Shown one piece after another: positions 18,084-27,628 of a stretch of DNA of 64,000 bases; position 1 is the first letter of the stretch, and the number at the start of each line of letters is the position of its first letter. Origin of the DNA: Oscillospiraceae bacterium MB24-C1 (GTDB lineage: Bacteria > Bacillota > Clostridia > Oscillospirales > Ruminococcaceae); the NCBI GenBank assembly GCA_030913685.1, contig CP133187.1, forward strand, positions 2,112,001-2,176,000, written 5' to 3'. Below the pieces are notes generated by a model, which had not been told where the DNA came from, ran no database searches, and saw only the letters and a list, made by a program, of their open reading frames with translations. Both the position numbers and the translations under genes were made by a program.

Positions 18084-19604
18084 ATGGAACTAAATCTTCA
18101 TAGACGATCGGTTGCGGCCTGCGAGCTTCTGCTCGATACGGCCGCGGAACATCCCATAGAGTGCGACGTGCTGCTGCCGGATTATTGCCCCGATATTGTT
18201 CGGGTGCTTTGCTGCCAGGTGCAAAGTGCCGTCACCGACTGTGCTGTACGCAAAACGACCTTTACGGTTGAAGGTATGGCCATTGTCAAGTTGTGCTATG
18301 TCGGTGAGGTGGGTGGTGTTCGCAAAACTGAGTATAAGATTCCATTTTCAAAAAGCTTTGAGCTTAAAAGTGAACCTACTCGCCCCATCTGGTCGGTCAC
18401 CTGCGAGCAAGGGCACACCAACTGCCGCGCCGCTTCGCGCAGGCGTATTGATGTGCGGGGCGTCATCATGCTGCGAGTGAAGCTTCTGGATGCCTCACAA
18501 CAGCAAACAGTTGATGCGGCTGAAGGTATGGGGGTACAGCTTCGTTCCTGTGAGGAAAGCGCATCAGACTTAACCGGTCAGATGCAGCGCCAGTTTTCGG
18601 TGGCCGAGATTCTGACCCCAGGGGTGGGCAAAAGCCCAGCTATAGAAATTGTGCGGGCTGAGTGCCGACCCACCGTGCAGGAAAGCCGGGTCATGGCTTC
18701 TCGTGTATTGCTTAAGGGCGAATTAATGGTACACCTGCTGTATAAGACCGACCCCGAGACTGGTGCTCTAGAAACCGCCGACTATTCCTTGCCGCTCAGT
18801 CAGGTAATAGAGGCCGACAATCTAGACGAGGATATGCAATGTGAAGCGCAATTGAGCTGCGTATCGCTCGACTGTACACCCGAAGAAACGGGGCAGGACG
18901 GCGACCTGCGTTTAGAGGCGCAGCTGGTTGCGGTGATCCGGTTCTTTAGGCCGATTATTCTCACCGGAGCCACCGATAGCTACTCTACGCTCTATCCCAC
19001 ACAAAACACCCTCTCTAAGCTACGCGTACCTAAGACCTGTACAGCGGTTTCAGAGCGTGGCAGCGTACGCACCGAGGCAGAGGCACCCGAGGATGTCACT
19101 GCGTTGCTGGATGTCTGGGCCAGCCCGTTCGGGCAGAATACCCATATGGAAGATGGCATGCTGACGGTGAGTGGTCAACTGAAATTTATGGCGTTGGTAT
19201 CCACCGAAGAGCTTGGTGCAGACTGTGTGACCCACACTTGTGATATGTCTATAAAAGTACCCTGCAAAAACGAAATGGCAGAGCTGATGAGCGACGTCAC
19301 GGTGCTAGCCGTTTCCGGAAGTTTAAGCCAAGGTAAGTTAATGTTGGGCTGTGAATTGCTGCTCTCGGGCATGCTCATCGAATTTGAGATGAAGTCATTG
19401 CTCACCGACCTCATGGTCGATGAGAGTAATCCGCGCAAGAGCGACCCGTTACTGGGTCTGATGATCTACTATGCGAACGCCGGCGAGCATATCTGGGATA
19501 TTTCTAAGAGATTCGGCTCACTGCCAGCGCAGATTATGGCGGACAATGAGCTGACGCAAGAGGTGCTGGAAGCTGATATGCCGCTGATGATACCCACCGT
19601 TTAG
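18084..19604 (+). CDS. sipL: SPOCS (DUF3794) and LysM protein, SipL-like
   Basis: A 506-residue protein with repeated DUF3794 (SPOCS) units over ~1-430 and a C-terminal LysM domain (HIWDISKRFGSLPAQIM, ~465-505). This is the architecture of Clostridioides difficile SipL, the SpoIVA-interacting protein that does the job of Bacillus SpoVID in coat encasement. It lies 21 bases upstream of spoIVA on the same strand, which supports a direct partnership. GAGGAGAGAG precedes the ATG. I see no confident promoter; a sigma-E promoter would be expected. Confidence 0.88.
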   Translation: MELNLHRRSVAACELLLDTAAEHPIECDVLLPDYCPDIVRVLCCQVQSAVTDCAVRKTTFTVEGMAIVKLCYVGEVGGVRKTEYKIPFSKSFELKSEPTRPIWSVTCEQGHTNCRAASRRRIDVRGVIMLRVKLLDASQQQTVDAAEGMGVQLRSCEESASDLTGQMQRQFSVAEILTPGVGKSPAIEIVRAECRPTVQESRVMASRVLLKGELMVHLLYKTDPETGALETADYSLPLSQVIEADNLDEDMQCEAQLSCVSLDCTPEETGQDGDLRLEAQLVAVIRFFRPIILTGATDSYSTLYPTQNTLSKLRVPKTCTAVSERGSVRTEAEAPEDVTALLDVWASPFGQNTHMEDGMLTVSGQLKFMALVSTEELGADCVTHTCDMSIKVPCKNEMAELMSDVTVLAVSGSLSQGKLMLGCELLLSGMLIEFEMKSLLTDLMVDESNPRKSDPLLGLMIYYANAGEHIWDISKRFGSLPAQIMADNELTQEVLEADMPLMIPTV

Positions 19605-19625
19605 TGTGCAAAGGGGAGAAAGAGT

Positions 19626-21113
19626 ATGGAAAGCGCAACCAACCACCGCATCTATGAAGACATTGCCCGACGCACCGACGGGGACATTTATATCGGCGTT
19701 GTCGGCCCGGTGCGGACTGGAAAGTCCACATTGATCAAAAAATTTATGGAGCAGATGGTACTGCCGAATATTGAGGATTCGGCTTGGCGTGACCGAGCCA
19801 CCGATGAGATGCCGCAGTCGGCGGCGGGCAGAACCATCATGACAACCGAACCGAAGTTCATTCCGGAAGAGGCCGTGCGCATCTCGGTGGACAACAACGC
19901 GCAGTGCAATGTGCGGCTTATTGACTGCGTGGGCTACATTGTCCCAAGTTCGCTGGGCTATATCGAAAACGACCAGCCCCGTATGGTGATGACCCCGTGG
20001 TTTGATCGTGAGATTCCGTTTAACATGGCCGCCGAAATTGGCACCGATAAGGTCATCAAAGAGCATTCGACCATCGGTCTGGTTGTTACGACCGACGGTT
20101 CCATTTCTGACATTCCGCGCGATGAATACGAAGAAGCTGAGCAGCGCGTTATCAACGAGCTCTCCGGAATTGGTAAACCATTTGCGGTGGTGCTCAACTG
20201 CGTCAATCCCGAATCAGAGCAGGCGCAGGCATTGGCGGCTCGAATGGAAGAAAAATATCAGGTGCCGGTCACACCGCTCAATTGTTTGGGGTTGGATTCT
20301 CAGGGAATAGAAAAGATTCTGCAGAGTGTACTTTACCAGTTCCCATTAAAACAGATTGCGATTGAAATACCGCGCTGGATCGTGGCGCTCGAGAAAGATC
20401 ACTGGTTAAAAAAGGCGCTATACGATGCTGTTAAGCAATCAACATTTAGCATCAAACGTATGCGCGAGCTGCCCGAAAAACTGGCCGGTGCTAAAAAATG
20501 TGAGTATCTCAATGAATTCTCGCTCGATTCCATTGATTTCGGTCAGGGTAGTGCCCGCGCACGTGCAACGGTAGATCCAAAGCTGTTCTACCGTGTCATT
20601 GGCGAGGCAACGGGTATCGACGTTAAGGATGATACCGACCTTATGCCGGTGATGATTAAGCTAGCCACTATTAAACGCGAGCATGAAAAATATCGCCACG
20701 CACTCGAAGAGGTAGCGGCTACGGGCTACGGTATTGTCATGCCCACCATGGAGCAGCTAACGCTCGAGGAGCCTGAAATCATCAAGCAGGGTGGGCGGTA
20801 CGGCGTTAAGCTCCGCGCCTCAGCACCGTCAATACATATGATGCGTGCCGATATCTCCACCGAGGTTTCACCTATCGTAGGTAGTGAAAAGCAGTCACAA
20901 GAATTGGTCGAATATCTGCTTTCAGAGTTTGAGAGCGACCCGGCCAAGATTTGGAGCTCGAACATTTTTGGCAAAAGCCTGCACGAGCTGGTCAACGAGG
21001 GGTTGCACAACAAGCTTTATCGCATGCCGGTCGACGCCCGCAGTAAGCTGACAGAGACAATTGAGCGCATCATCAACGACGGCTGCTCCGGCCTGATCTG
21101 TATCATTTTGTAA
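19626..21113 (+). CDS. spoIVA: stage IV sporulation protein A, coat ATPase
   Basis: The ATPase that polymerises on the forespore surface to form the coat basement layer. Walker A GPVRTGKST lies at ~27-35; the MTTEPKFIPEEAV and DCVGY segments are strongly conserved, and the C-terminus GCSGLICIIL matches the family end that contacts SpoVM. 495 residues, full length. Follows sipL and ends at a strong terminator. Confidence 0.97.
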   Translation: MESATNHRIYEDIARRTDGDIYIGVVGPVRTGKSTLIKKFMEQMVLPNIEDSAWRDRATDEMPQSAAGRTIMTTEPKFIPEEAVRISVDNNAQCNVRLIDCVGYIVPSSLGYIENDQPRMVMTPWFDREIPFNMAAEIGTDKVIKEHSTIGLVVTTDGSISDIPRDEYEEAEQRVINELSGIGKPFAVVLNCVNPESEQAQALAARMEEKYQVPVTPLNCLGLDSQGIEKILQSVLYQFPLKQIAIEIPRWIVALEKDHWLKKALYDAVKQSTFSIKRMRELPEKLAGAKKCEYLNEFSLDSIDFGQGSARARATVDPKLFYRVIGEATGIDVKDDTDLMPVMIKLATIKREHEKYRHALEEVAATGYGIVMPTMEQLTLEEPEIIKQGGRYGVKLRASAPSIHMMRADISTEVSPIVGSEKQSQELVEYLLSEFESDPAKIWSSNIFGKSLHELVNEGLHNKLYRMPVDARSKLTETIERIINDGCSGLICIIL

Positions 21114-21283
21114 AGGATTATTCGCCGGAATACACCTATAAAAAGCGCGGCAGAGGCGCAAAAGCTTACCAGCTAAAGGTTTTTGTGGGGTTGCGCCTAA
21201 CGCCTACCCCAATGTTGCCCAACGGCACTGTATATATAAATTTGCCAGAATGCGCGCGCTTTTTAGACCGATACTAATATCTT

Positions 21284-21337
21284 AAAGACGGTGGCCGCGG
21301 CTCCATAATAGGAATCGCGGCTACAGTCTTTTATTTT
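21284..21337 (+). terminator. terminator after spoIVA
   Basis: Long imperfect stem (AAAGAC...GTCTTT outside, GTGGCCGCG paired with CGCGGCTAC inside) followed by TTATTTTTA on the plus strand. The 170 bases between spoIVA and this hairpin hold no gene I can support. Confidence 0.8.
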
Positions 21338-21375
21338 TATTTATAATTTATTTATTGAATTCAATGGAAATAAAC

Positions 21376-21397
21376 GGTATGATTAAATAATCATACC
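21376..21397. repeat. perfect 10-bp palindrome upstream of the secreted-protein gene
   Basis: GGTATGATTA, two bases, TAATCATACC. It lies 20 bases before the ATG at 21418, just upstream of the AAAGGAAA ribosome site. It could be a repressor operator or a leader hairpin; no T-run follows, so it is not a terminator. Confidence 0.55.
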
Positions 21398-21417
21398 AAT
21401 AAAAAGGAAAAGCTGTT

Positions 21418-22251
21418 ATGAAAAATATAATGCGATATGTTTTATTTATGGTTGCGGCTGCTGTTTTAATGTCCACCTGTATGGTGGCATTTGCCAAAGA
21501 GAAAAAAGATGATTTGCCGACATCGGCCAATTGCACAATCACCATTGAAGGCGAAAACCTCACGGTTTCAGGTAGTTATATGGCAACCAACAGTTATGCC
21601 ATCAAGGATAAGACCGTGTCCTTTGCGGTGGACAGAAGCGGGTTGGTACTGACCTATCCCGCCCAGAGCAACAGTGTTAAAACCATCCGCCTGGGCAAGC
21701 GAACTAACGCGTTTACCGTATCCGGTGCGCTAGATTCGCTTACGCTTGCTGATACGCTTGATTATCACTACTATGTGACTATTGATGCGGCTGTCAATCA
21801 ACTGACGACGAACGGCGATGTCAAGCTCACGCTAGCTGAGGCTACTGAGATCAATACTTTGACCGTTGCAAACGATAAGGCAATTGTTACGGCCCAAAGT
21901 GGTGCCATAGTTCAGAACACCAACCAAGCATTGGATTCTGAAACCTATCTATCGGCGGTTGTCCGCGAATATCGAACGAATATCGCGAGTGCTTCTTATG
22001 ATAGCACCACTGGGGTGCTGTCATTGCAGGCTGACCAGAGCGGATGCACCGTCGACGATGCGCTAAAGGATGTCGTACTTACTGTGAAAAAGGCCAAGAA
22101 TGATGCTGCAGTGGCCGGACAGTGGTACTGGCCAAACCTCGACGGCGGTGCGACGGCCAGTGGCCGTTATCTGTATCGCTTTGCCCCTACGCAAGGGGCG
22201 GGCACACAGGAGCTGATAGTGACATTTTCCAAGGTTGAGCACGCATCTTAA
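21418..22251 (+). CDS. secreted protein of unknown function
   Basis: 277 residues with a clear signal peptide (MKNIMRYVLFMVAAAVLM, likely cleavage after AFA at ~26). The mature part is rich in T, S, V and alternating hydrophobic residues, suggesting beta structure, and contains no catalytic motif or sortase signal that I recognise. It has its own ribosome site and is flanked by the spoIVA terminator and the etfA terminator, so it is probably a single-gene transcript. Function not assignable. Confidence 0.8.
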   Translation: MKNIMRYVLFMVAAAVLMSTCMVAFAKEKKDDLPTSANCTITIEGENLTVSGSYMATNSYAIKDKTVSFAVDRSGLVLTYPAQSNSVKTIRLGKRTNAFTVSGALDSLTLADTLDYHYYVTIDAAVNQLTTNGDVKLTLAEATEINTLTVANDKAIVTAQSGAIVQNTNQALDSETYLSAVVREYRTNIASASYDSTTGVLSLQADQSGCTVDDALKDVVLTVKKAKNDAAVAGQWYWPNLDGGATASGRYLYRFAPTQGAGTQELIVTFSKVEHAS

Positions 22252-22261
22252 AAATTTTAAA

Positions 22262-22382
22262 GCATTTCTAAAGGGGTTGTTGCAAACGGCGCGCAACCAA
22301 GGGCTGTTCTAGTGTGGTATGCTGTCATTCCATATGTAGGCGAGTGCCCTCGGACGCGCCGTTCTGCTACATCCTCTTTTTT
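22262..22382. ncRNA. possible structured RNA of unknown family
   Basis: AACGGCGCG (22285-22293) can pair over 9 bp with CGCGCCGTT (22355-22363). Inside it, AGGGC pairs with GCCCT and GTATG with CATAT, giving a long bulged hairpin followed by a T-run at 22375-22382 on the plus strand. A second stem, GGTTG with CAACC (22275-22298), would compete with the outer one. No known family was recognised and transcription is unproven. Confidence 0.35.
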
Positions 22383-22486
22383 GACCATTGAAAGCCACAT
22401 GCCACTGCTGCTACAGTGTATTTACTGTGGAAAAGGGTTACGCTTTTCACATAACAGCGTGCACACGACACCAGTAGGTTAACAGA

Positions 22487-22520
22487 AAAGCGCTTCCCGA
22501 AAAAACGGGAAGCGCTTTTT
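22487..22520. terminator. bidirectional terminator after etfA
   Basis: 13-bp perfect stem (AAAGCGCTTCCCG and its complement) with a six-A loop. T-runs flank it in both directions. It ends the minus-strand bcd-etfB-etfA transcript. Confidence 0.9.
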
Positions 22521-22533
22521 AAATGCGTGGAGC

Positions 22534-23640
22534 TTACTTATCAGCGAGAGCTGCCTTGAACTGCTCGATCATCAGCGGCACAACCTTGAACAGGTCGCCG
22601 GTGATGCCATAGTCGGCCACTTCAAAGATGGGAGCCGCATCGTTCTTATTGACAGCGATGATGCACTCGGAATCCTGCATGCCAGCCTTGTGCTGGATAG
22701 CACCGGAAATGCCCAGCGCGATATAGATCTTGGGGTGAACGGTCTTGCCGGTCTGGCCAACCTGATGGTCGGCAGAGAGCCAGCCTGAGTCGATGGTAGC
22801 ACGGGAGCCACCGACAACGCCGCCGAGAACATCGGCCAGCTCATGAGCCAGCGCAACGCCTTTCTCAACGTCCTTGCTGATGCCGCGGCCGACCGAAACA
22901 ACCACATCTGCACCGGTGAGGTCAACCAGCTGCTTGGCAGCCTTGACAACCTCAAGAACCTGAGTCTGCATATCAGCTTCGGTGAGCGAAAACGTGGGCT
23001 TAACGATCTGGCAGGCGTCAGCCTTGGCCTGATCGAACGCAGCCTTCTTCATAACGCCGGGGCGAACGGTCGCCATGGCGGGGCGGAAACGGGGGCAGAT
23101 GATGGTGGCCATCAGGTGACCGCCGAAAGCCGGACGGGTCATCTTGAGGTTTCTGTCCTCATAGTTGAACTTCTGAGACTCCAGATCCAGGGTGGAGCTT
23201 TCTCTCAGGAACTCAACATACTTGACAACGTCAACATCTAGGTGGGTGCAGTCGGCGCAAAGACCGGTGTGCAGACGCGCTGCGCAACGGGGGCCGAGGT
23301 CACGGCCGATATTGGTCGCACCGATGAGGAAGATCTCAGGCTTCATCTCGGTGATAACGTCGCAGATCACCTTAGCATAAGCGTCGGTGGTATACTCCTT
23401 GAGCAGGGGGGAATCGCAAACGATGACCTTGTCGGCGCCGTAGCCGCCAAGCTCCTTGGCGATGCCCTCAACATTGTCGCCCAGCAGCAGACCGCAGAGC
23501 TCAACGCCCAGCTCGTCCGCCAGCTTACGGCCTTCGGAGATCAATTCATAGTCTGTGGGCATCAGTTTGCCCTGACGCTGCTCGCAGAAGACCCATACGC
23601 CTTTAAAAGCAGCGAGATCGGTATTGTTAAAAGTAGCCAT
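22534..23640 (-). CDS. etfA: electron transfer flavoprotein alpha subunit
   Basis: 368-residue FAD-binding ETF alpha. The C-terminal FAD domain has VSVGRGISKD, GGVVGGSRATIDSGW and QVGQTGKTVHPKIYIALGIS. With EtfB and Bcd it forms the butyryl-CoA dehydrogenase complex that, in Clostridia, bifurcates electrons from NADH to crotonyl-CoA and ferredoxin. Last gene of bcd-etfB-etfA. An extended N-terminus of about 30 residues is normal for the clostridial type. Confidence 0.96.
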   Translation of the reverse strand: MATFNNTDLAAFKGVWVFCEQRQGKLMPTDYELISEGRKLADELGVELCGLLLGDNVEGIAKELGGYGADKVIVCDSPLLKEYTTDAYAKVICDVITEMKPEIFLIGATNIGRDLGPRCAARLHTGLCADCTHLDVDVVKYVEFLRESSTLDLESQKFNYEDRNLKMTRPAFGGHLMATIICPRFRPAMATVRPGVMKKAAFDQAKADACQIVKPTFSLTEADMQTQVLEVVKAAKQLVDLTGADVVVSVGRGISKDVEKGVALAHELADVLGGVVGGSRATIDSGWLSADHQVGQTGKTVHPKIYIALGISGAIQHKAGMQDSECIIAVNKNDAAPIFEVADYGITGDLFKVVPLMIEQFKAALADK

Positions 23641-23659
23641 TCGTACTATCTCCTTTCAA

Positions 23660-24460
23660 TCAGATGATGTGCTTTTCAAGCAAAATGCTGGCCAGAGTGG
23701 CGCAGGTTGCCTTGTCGGCGCCCTCGAGCATAGTGCCAACACCCTTCTGAGGAGGAGTGAAGGACTTGAAGATGTTCGTGGGAGAGCCCTTCAGACCAAT
23801 GGTGTCCAAATCAATCAGCGGATCGTCCTTTAAGGTCTCAAAGTTGAAAACATGCAGCGGCTTGGAATAGCAGTCCATGACGCCGCTGACGCTCATGTAA
23901 CGAGGATCATTGAGCTCCTTGATGCAGGTGAGCAGGCAAGGAGTCTTGGTCTTGATGGTCATGTAGCCGTCCTCAAGCATGCGGCGGCAGGTGACCTCAG
24001 TGCCATCAACCTTCAGATCAGCCACATAAGAAATCTGGGGCAGATCCAGCTTCTCAGCGATCTGGGGGCCGACCTGTGCGGTATCGCCATCGATAGCCTG
24101 GCGGCCACAGAAGACAATGTCGTCAGCCTCAAGGCCGAGCTTCTTGATAGCAGCTGCAAGAATCTGGGAAGTTGCATAGGTATCGGAACCGCCGAATTCA
24201 CGTGCAGAAACGAGTACGCCTTCATCAGCGCCCATAGCCATCAGCTCACGGAGCATGGCCTCTGCGGGGGGCGGGCCCATGGTAACAACGATAACCTTGC
24301 ATCCGCTTGCGTCCTTCAGACGGAGAGCTGCCTCGATGGCGCTCTGGTCATCGGGGTTGATGATAGCGGCCATAGATGCACGGTTCAGCGTGCCATCAGG
24401 ATTGACGGCAACCTTACCGGAAGTATCCGGAACTTGCTTTACACAAACTATTGCTTTCAT
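23660..24460 (-). CDS. etfB: electron transfer flavoprotein beta subunit
   Basis: 266-residue ETF beta that binds the bifurcating flavin in the clostridial Bcd-Etf complex. Starts MKAIVCVKQVPDTSGKVAV; NPDDQSAIEAALRLKD and CGRQAIDGDTAQVGPQIAE are family signatures. Lies 19 bases upstream of etfA and downstream of bcd on one transcript. Confidence 0.96.
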   Translation of the reverse strand: MKAIVCVKQVPDTSGKVAVNPDGTLNRASMAAIINPDDQSAIEAALRLKDASGCKVIVVTMGPPPAEAMLRELMAMGADEGVLVSAREFGGSDTYATSQILAAAIKKLGLEADDIVFCGRQAIDGDTAQVGPQIAEKLDLPQISYVADLKVDGTEVTCRRMLEDGYMTIKTKTPCLLTCIKELNDPRYMSVSGVMDCYSKPLHVFNFETLKDDPLIDLDTIGLKGSPTNIFKSFTPPQKGVGTMLEGADKATCATLASILLEKHII

Positions 24461-24478
24461 AAAACGGTGCGCCTCCTC

Positions 24479-25621
24479 TTACTTAACCTGAAGAGCATTC
24501 GCGATGACCATGCGCTGGACTTCGCTGGTGCCTTCGTAGATTTCAGTGATCTTCGCGTCACGCATCATGCGCTCAACCGGGTAATCACGCGTGTATCCGT
24601 AACCGCCGAAGAGCTGGACGGCGCGGCGGGTGACATCGTTTGCGGCCTCGGCGGCAAACAACTTGGCCATTGCGGAATCGATGCTGTAGGGCTCATGCGC
24701 CTGCTTCTTGATAGCGGCGGAATAGACCAGATACTGCGCAGCTTTCATGCGGGTGTGCATGTCGGCGATCTGGAACTGGGTGTTCTGGAACTGGGAAATG
24801 CGCTTACCAAACTGGACGCGCTCCTTGGTGTACTTGATGACTTCGTCAATAGCGCCTTCACCGATTCCCAGTGCCTGAGAAGCGATACCGATACGGCCGC
24901 CATCGAGGGTCTTCATAGCAATCTTAAAGCCCTGGCCTTCTTTGCCCAGAAGGTTTTCCTTGGGGACGATGCAATCTTCAAAAATCAGATCAGAAGTTGA
25001 GGAGCCGCGGATGCCCATCTTTCTCTCGTGCTTGCCGACAGAGAATCCGGGGAAGTCCTTCTCAACAATAAAAGCGGAAATGCCGTGGTTGCCCTTGCTG
25101 CGGTCGGTCATTGCCATGACAACGAACACATCAGCATAGCTGGCGTTGGTGATGAAAACTTTGGAGCCGTTAAGAACATAATGGTCGCCTTCCAGAACTG
25201 CAGTGGTCTGCTGTCCGGAAGCGTCGGTGCCTGCGCCCGGCTCGGTAAGGCCGAATGCGCCGATCCACTCGCCGCTGCAAAGCTTGGGTAGATACTTCAT
25301 CTTCTGCTCTTCAGTACCATTTTCAAAGATGGGCGCGCAGCAGAGCGAAGTGTGAGCCGACACAACAACGCCGGTTGTCGCGCAAACCTTAGAGAGCTCT
25401 TCGACGCATATGGCATAGGACAGAACGTCAGCGCCTGCGCCGCCATACTGCTTGGGGAAATAAACACCCATCATGCCCAGTTTGGCCATTTTCTTGACGG
25501 TCTCCATCGGGAACATTTCCTTCTCGTCGACCTCTTCGGCTAAAGGCTTAACTTCATTTTCCGCAAAATCACGATACATTTTGCGTAGCATTTGATGTTC
25601 TTTGCTCAGTACAAAGTCCAT
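24479..25621 (-). CDS. bcd: butyryl-CoA dehydrogenase (short-chain acyl-CoA dehydrogenase)
   Basis: Reduces crotonyl-CoA to butyryl-CoA. 380 residues with the acyl-CoA dehydrogenase signatures FGLTEPGAGTDASGQ and QLFGGYGYTRDYPVERMMRD. The catalytic base is the glutamate in IYEGTSEVQR (~367). Directly upstream of etfB and etfA. GGAGGAGAAAACAAT precedes the ATG. Rex-like operators lie further upstream. Confidence 0.96.
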   Translation of the reverse strand: MDFVLSKEHQMLRKMYRDFAENEVKPLAEEVDEKEMFPMETVKKMAKLGMMGVYFPKQYGGAGADVLSYAICVEELSKVCATTGVVVSAHTSLCCAPIFENGTEEQKMKYLPKLCSGEWIGAFGLTEPGAGTDASGQQTTAVLEGDHYVLNGSKVFITNASYADVFVVMAMTDRSKGNHGISAFIVEKDFPGFSVGKHERKMGIRGSSTSDLIFEDCIVPKENLLGKEGQGFKIAMKTLDGGRIGIASQALGIGEGAIDEVIKYTKERVQFGKRISQFQNTQFQIADMHTRMKAAQYLVYSAAIKKQAHEPYSIDSAMAKLFAAEAANDVTRRAVQLFGGYGYTRDYPVERMMRDAKITEIYEGTSEVQRMVIANALQVK

Positions 25622-26001
25622 ATTGTTTTCTCCTCCTATAATAGAGTAAAACGCGGCGAGTATGGTGATTTTACTCGGCGGTTTTCAAAGGGACGCTTGA
25701 ACGTAATTGCACAAAGCAAAACTAATACTTTGACACAACTACAACGTTATAACATTAACACGCAGCTATAAGGAATGCAAGCAGATTTGTTAATTTTCTA
25801 ACACGACAGCAACTTTTTGTTAAACCATACAAAAATGCTGTTGAATGCAATCTCAATTAGGTGAATGTGTTTGCCAAAAACCCACTTGGTTTTTCAGTCA
25901 TTTTGGCGGGAATTTCAAGAGTTAAAAGCGAATTGCAAAATATTAAACGACCCTGGGCGACCTTCATCGGCCAAGAGCTATCTGCCCTGTAAAGAATGGC
26001 T
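25622..26001. other. regulatory region upstream of bcd
   Basis: About 380 bases without a supported gene, between bcd and the 3' end of but (both minus strand). It holds two Rex-like sites. I see no convincing terminator for but and no unambiguous promoter for bcd. Confidence 0.6.
25787..25804. promoter_or_regulatory. probable Rex operator upstream of bcd-etfB-etfA
   Basis: TTGTTAA-TTTT-CTAACAC matches the clostridial Rex consensus TTGTTAA-N4-TTAACAA at 12 of 14 positions. Rex senses NADH/NAD+ and represses bcd operons in several Clostridia. A weaker half-site copy follows at 25817-25834. Confidence 0.6.
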
Positions 26002-27339
26002 TTATCGGTTAGATTTTCTCCAAATTTTCAGCTTTTCAGCTTCACGAATCAGCTCTTCGCGGAACTGCGGATGTGCGACTGAGATGATGGCTTCGGCGCG
26101 CTCCCAAGTGGTCAAACCCTTTAAGCAGACCTTACCATACTCGGTGACAAGGTAATGGGTGCAGGTGCGGGTGTCGGTAACGATAGAACCAGGGTTAAGG
26201 GTAGGCAGAATGCGCGAGCGCAGTACACCATTTTTATCGGTGAAGGAAGACGAACAGCAGATGAAGCTCTTGCCGCCTTTAGAGAGGTAAGCGCCCAACA
26301 CAAAGTCGAGCTGTCCGCCCGAGCCGCTGATGTGGCGAGTGCCAGAGGATTCAGCATTCACCTGTCCAAACAGGTCGATATCCACGGCGTTATTAATGGA
26401 CATAAAGTTGTCAAGCTGTGCAATTTGGCGAGAATCGTTGGTGTAATCGACGCCGGTGGCCATGACGGTGGGGTTCTGGTCGATGTATTCATACAGCTTT
26501 TTAGAGCCGGCTGCAAAAGCAAACACCTGACGACCACGGTCGATGGCTTTTTTGGAACCGTTGATTTTGCCGGCCTTGGCGATGTCAACAAAGGCGTCGA
26601 CATACATTTCGGTGTGAACGCCAAGATCTTTAAGATCGGACTGCGCAATCATCGAACCGACGGCGTTGGGCATACCACCGATGCCCAGCTGCAGGCAGGC
26701 TCCGTTGGGGATCTCTTCAACGATGAGCTTTGCAACCGCCTCATCAACCTCAGTAGCAGCGGCGATGCCCATTTCGGCGATGGGCGGATTAGTGCCTTCG
26801 ACCACCATATCCACCTGCGAGATATGTATTTCCGTCTCGGCACCGCCCAAGCAGCGGGGCATATTTTCATTGACTTCGAGTATGACGATCTTAGAAGTCT
26901 CGCAGACCGCCTTCAAGTGGGAGGCGTTGGGGCCAAAGTTAAAATAGCCGTGCTTATCCATCGGTGCAACCTGGAACATCGCCACGTCGCCGGGGACAAT
27001 GTGCTCGCGGTAGTAGCGGGGTAGCTCGGCGTAACGGATCGGCGCATAGAATGCAAACCCTTTGTCTATAGCTTTGCGCTCAATGCCGCCCATATGCCAT
27101 GAATTCCAGCAGAAATGTGCCTGTGGGTCATCAATTTTAAAAATTTCGGGTACCCACATGCAGATACCGCCGCGAATTTTGATGTCGGTCAGATCGCTCA
27201 TGCGCGCTGCCAGCGCCTTATCGAGTGCAACTGGGTGACCGGTTGTCCAACCGTAATCGATCCAGTCGCCGGATTTAATAACGCTGACTGCTTTTTCGGC
27301 ACTTGCCAGCTTGCTTTGATACAGTTCTTGAAAGCCCAT
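26002..27339 (-). CDS. but: butyryl-CoA:acetate CoA-transferase
   Basis: Transfers CoA from butyryl-CoA to acetate, releasing butyrate, the final step in most gut butyrate producers. 445 residues. The segments [36 protein letters not shown] and [20 protein letters not shown], whose glutamate is the expected catalytic one, closely resemble the Roseburia/Faecalibacterium enzyme as I remember it. A 4-hydroxybutyrate CoA-transferase is the main alternative, but the butyrate context favours But. It has its own strong promoter. Confidence 0.9.
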   Translation of the reverse strand: MGFQELYQSKLASAEKAVSVIKSGDWIDYGWTTGHPVALDKALAARMSDLTDIKIRGGICMWVPEIFKIDDPQAHFCWNSWHMGGIERKAIDKGFAFYAPIRYAELPRYYREHIVPGDVAMFQVAPMDKHGYFNFGPNASHLKAVCETSKIVILEVNENMPRCLGGAETEIHISQVDMVVEGTNPPIAEMGIAAATEVDEAVAKLIVEEIPNGACLQLGIGGMPNAVGSMIAQSDLKDLGVHTEMYVDAFVDIAKAGKINGSKKAIDRGRQVFAFAAGSKKLYEYIDQNPTVMATGVDYTNDSRQIAQLDNFMSINNAVDIDLFGQVNAESSGTRHISGSGGQLDFVLGAYLSKGGKSFICCSSSFTDKNGVLRSRILPTLNPGSIVTDTRTCTHYLVTEYGKVCLKGLTTWERAEAIISVAHPQFREELIREAEKLKIWRKSNR

Positions 27340-27390
27340 CTTGGAAAGTCCTCCCTGTTAGTCTTATATTTAACGATCAAGTCCTTGCTC

Positions 27391-27419
27391 ATTATAGTAT
27401 GAATCAATTGAGATTTCAA
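27391..27419 (-). promoter_or_regulatory. strong sigma-A promoter of but
   Basis: Minus strand TTGAAA, 17-base spacer, TATAAT, ending 52 bases before the but start. Eleven of twelve consensus bases. Confidence 0.85.
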
Positions 27420-27525
27420 CCGTTTGTGTTTCGGCATAGTTCTAAAAAACGGTACTGTTTTGGACCTTTTTTCTACAATTACTAACACTTTCTTTTATAA
27501 TGTGTAAAAAACGATCGTCATTATA

Positions 27526-27555
27526 TTGACAAAATTAAAACAAGACGTTTATGAT
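27526..27555 (+). promoter_or_regulatory. sigma-A promoter of the hydrogenase operon
   Basis: TTGACA, 18-base spacer, TATGAT, about 75 bases upstream of the GTG at 27629. Divergent from the but promoter about 110 bases away. Confidence 0.75.
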
Positions 27556-27628
27556 AAAATTAAATAAATCCCTGCGTACAAGAGGCTATTAGGCTGTCAA
27601 GGAATTTTTCGTAGGAGGAAATGTTTTA

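Noticed and set aside
23852-25000. 382-codon plus-strand frame
   Set aside because: Antisense to etfB and bcd, no ribosome site or recognisable motif.
26155-27024. 289-codon plus-strand frame
   Set aside because: Antisense to but; same explanation.
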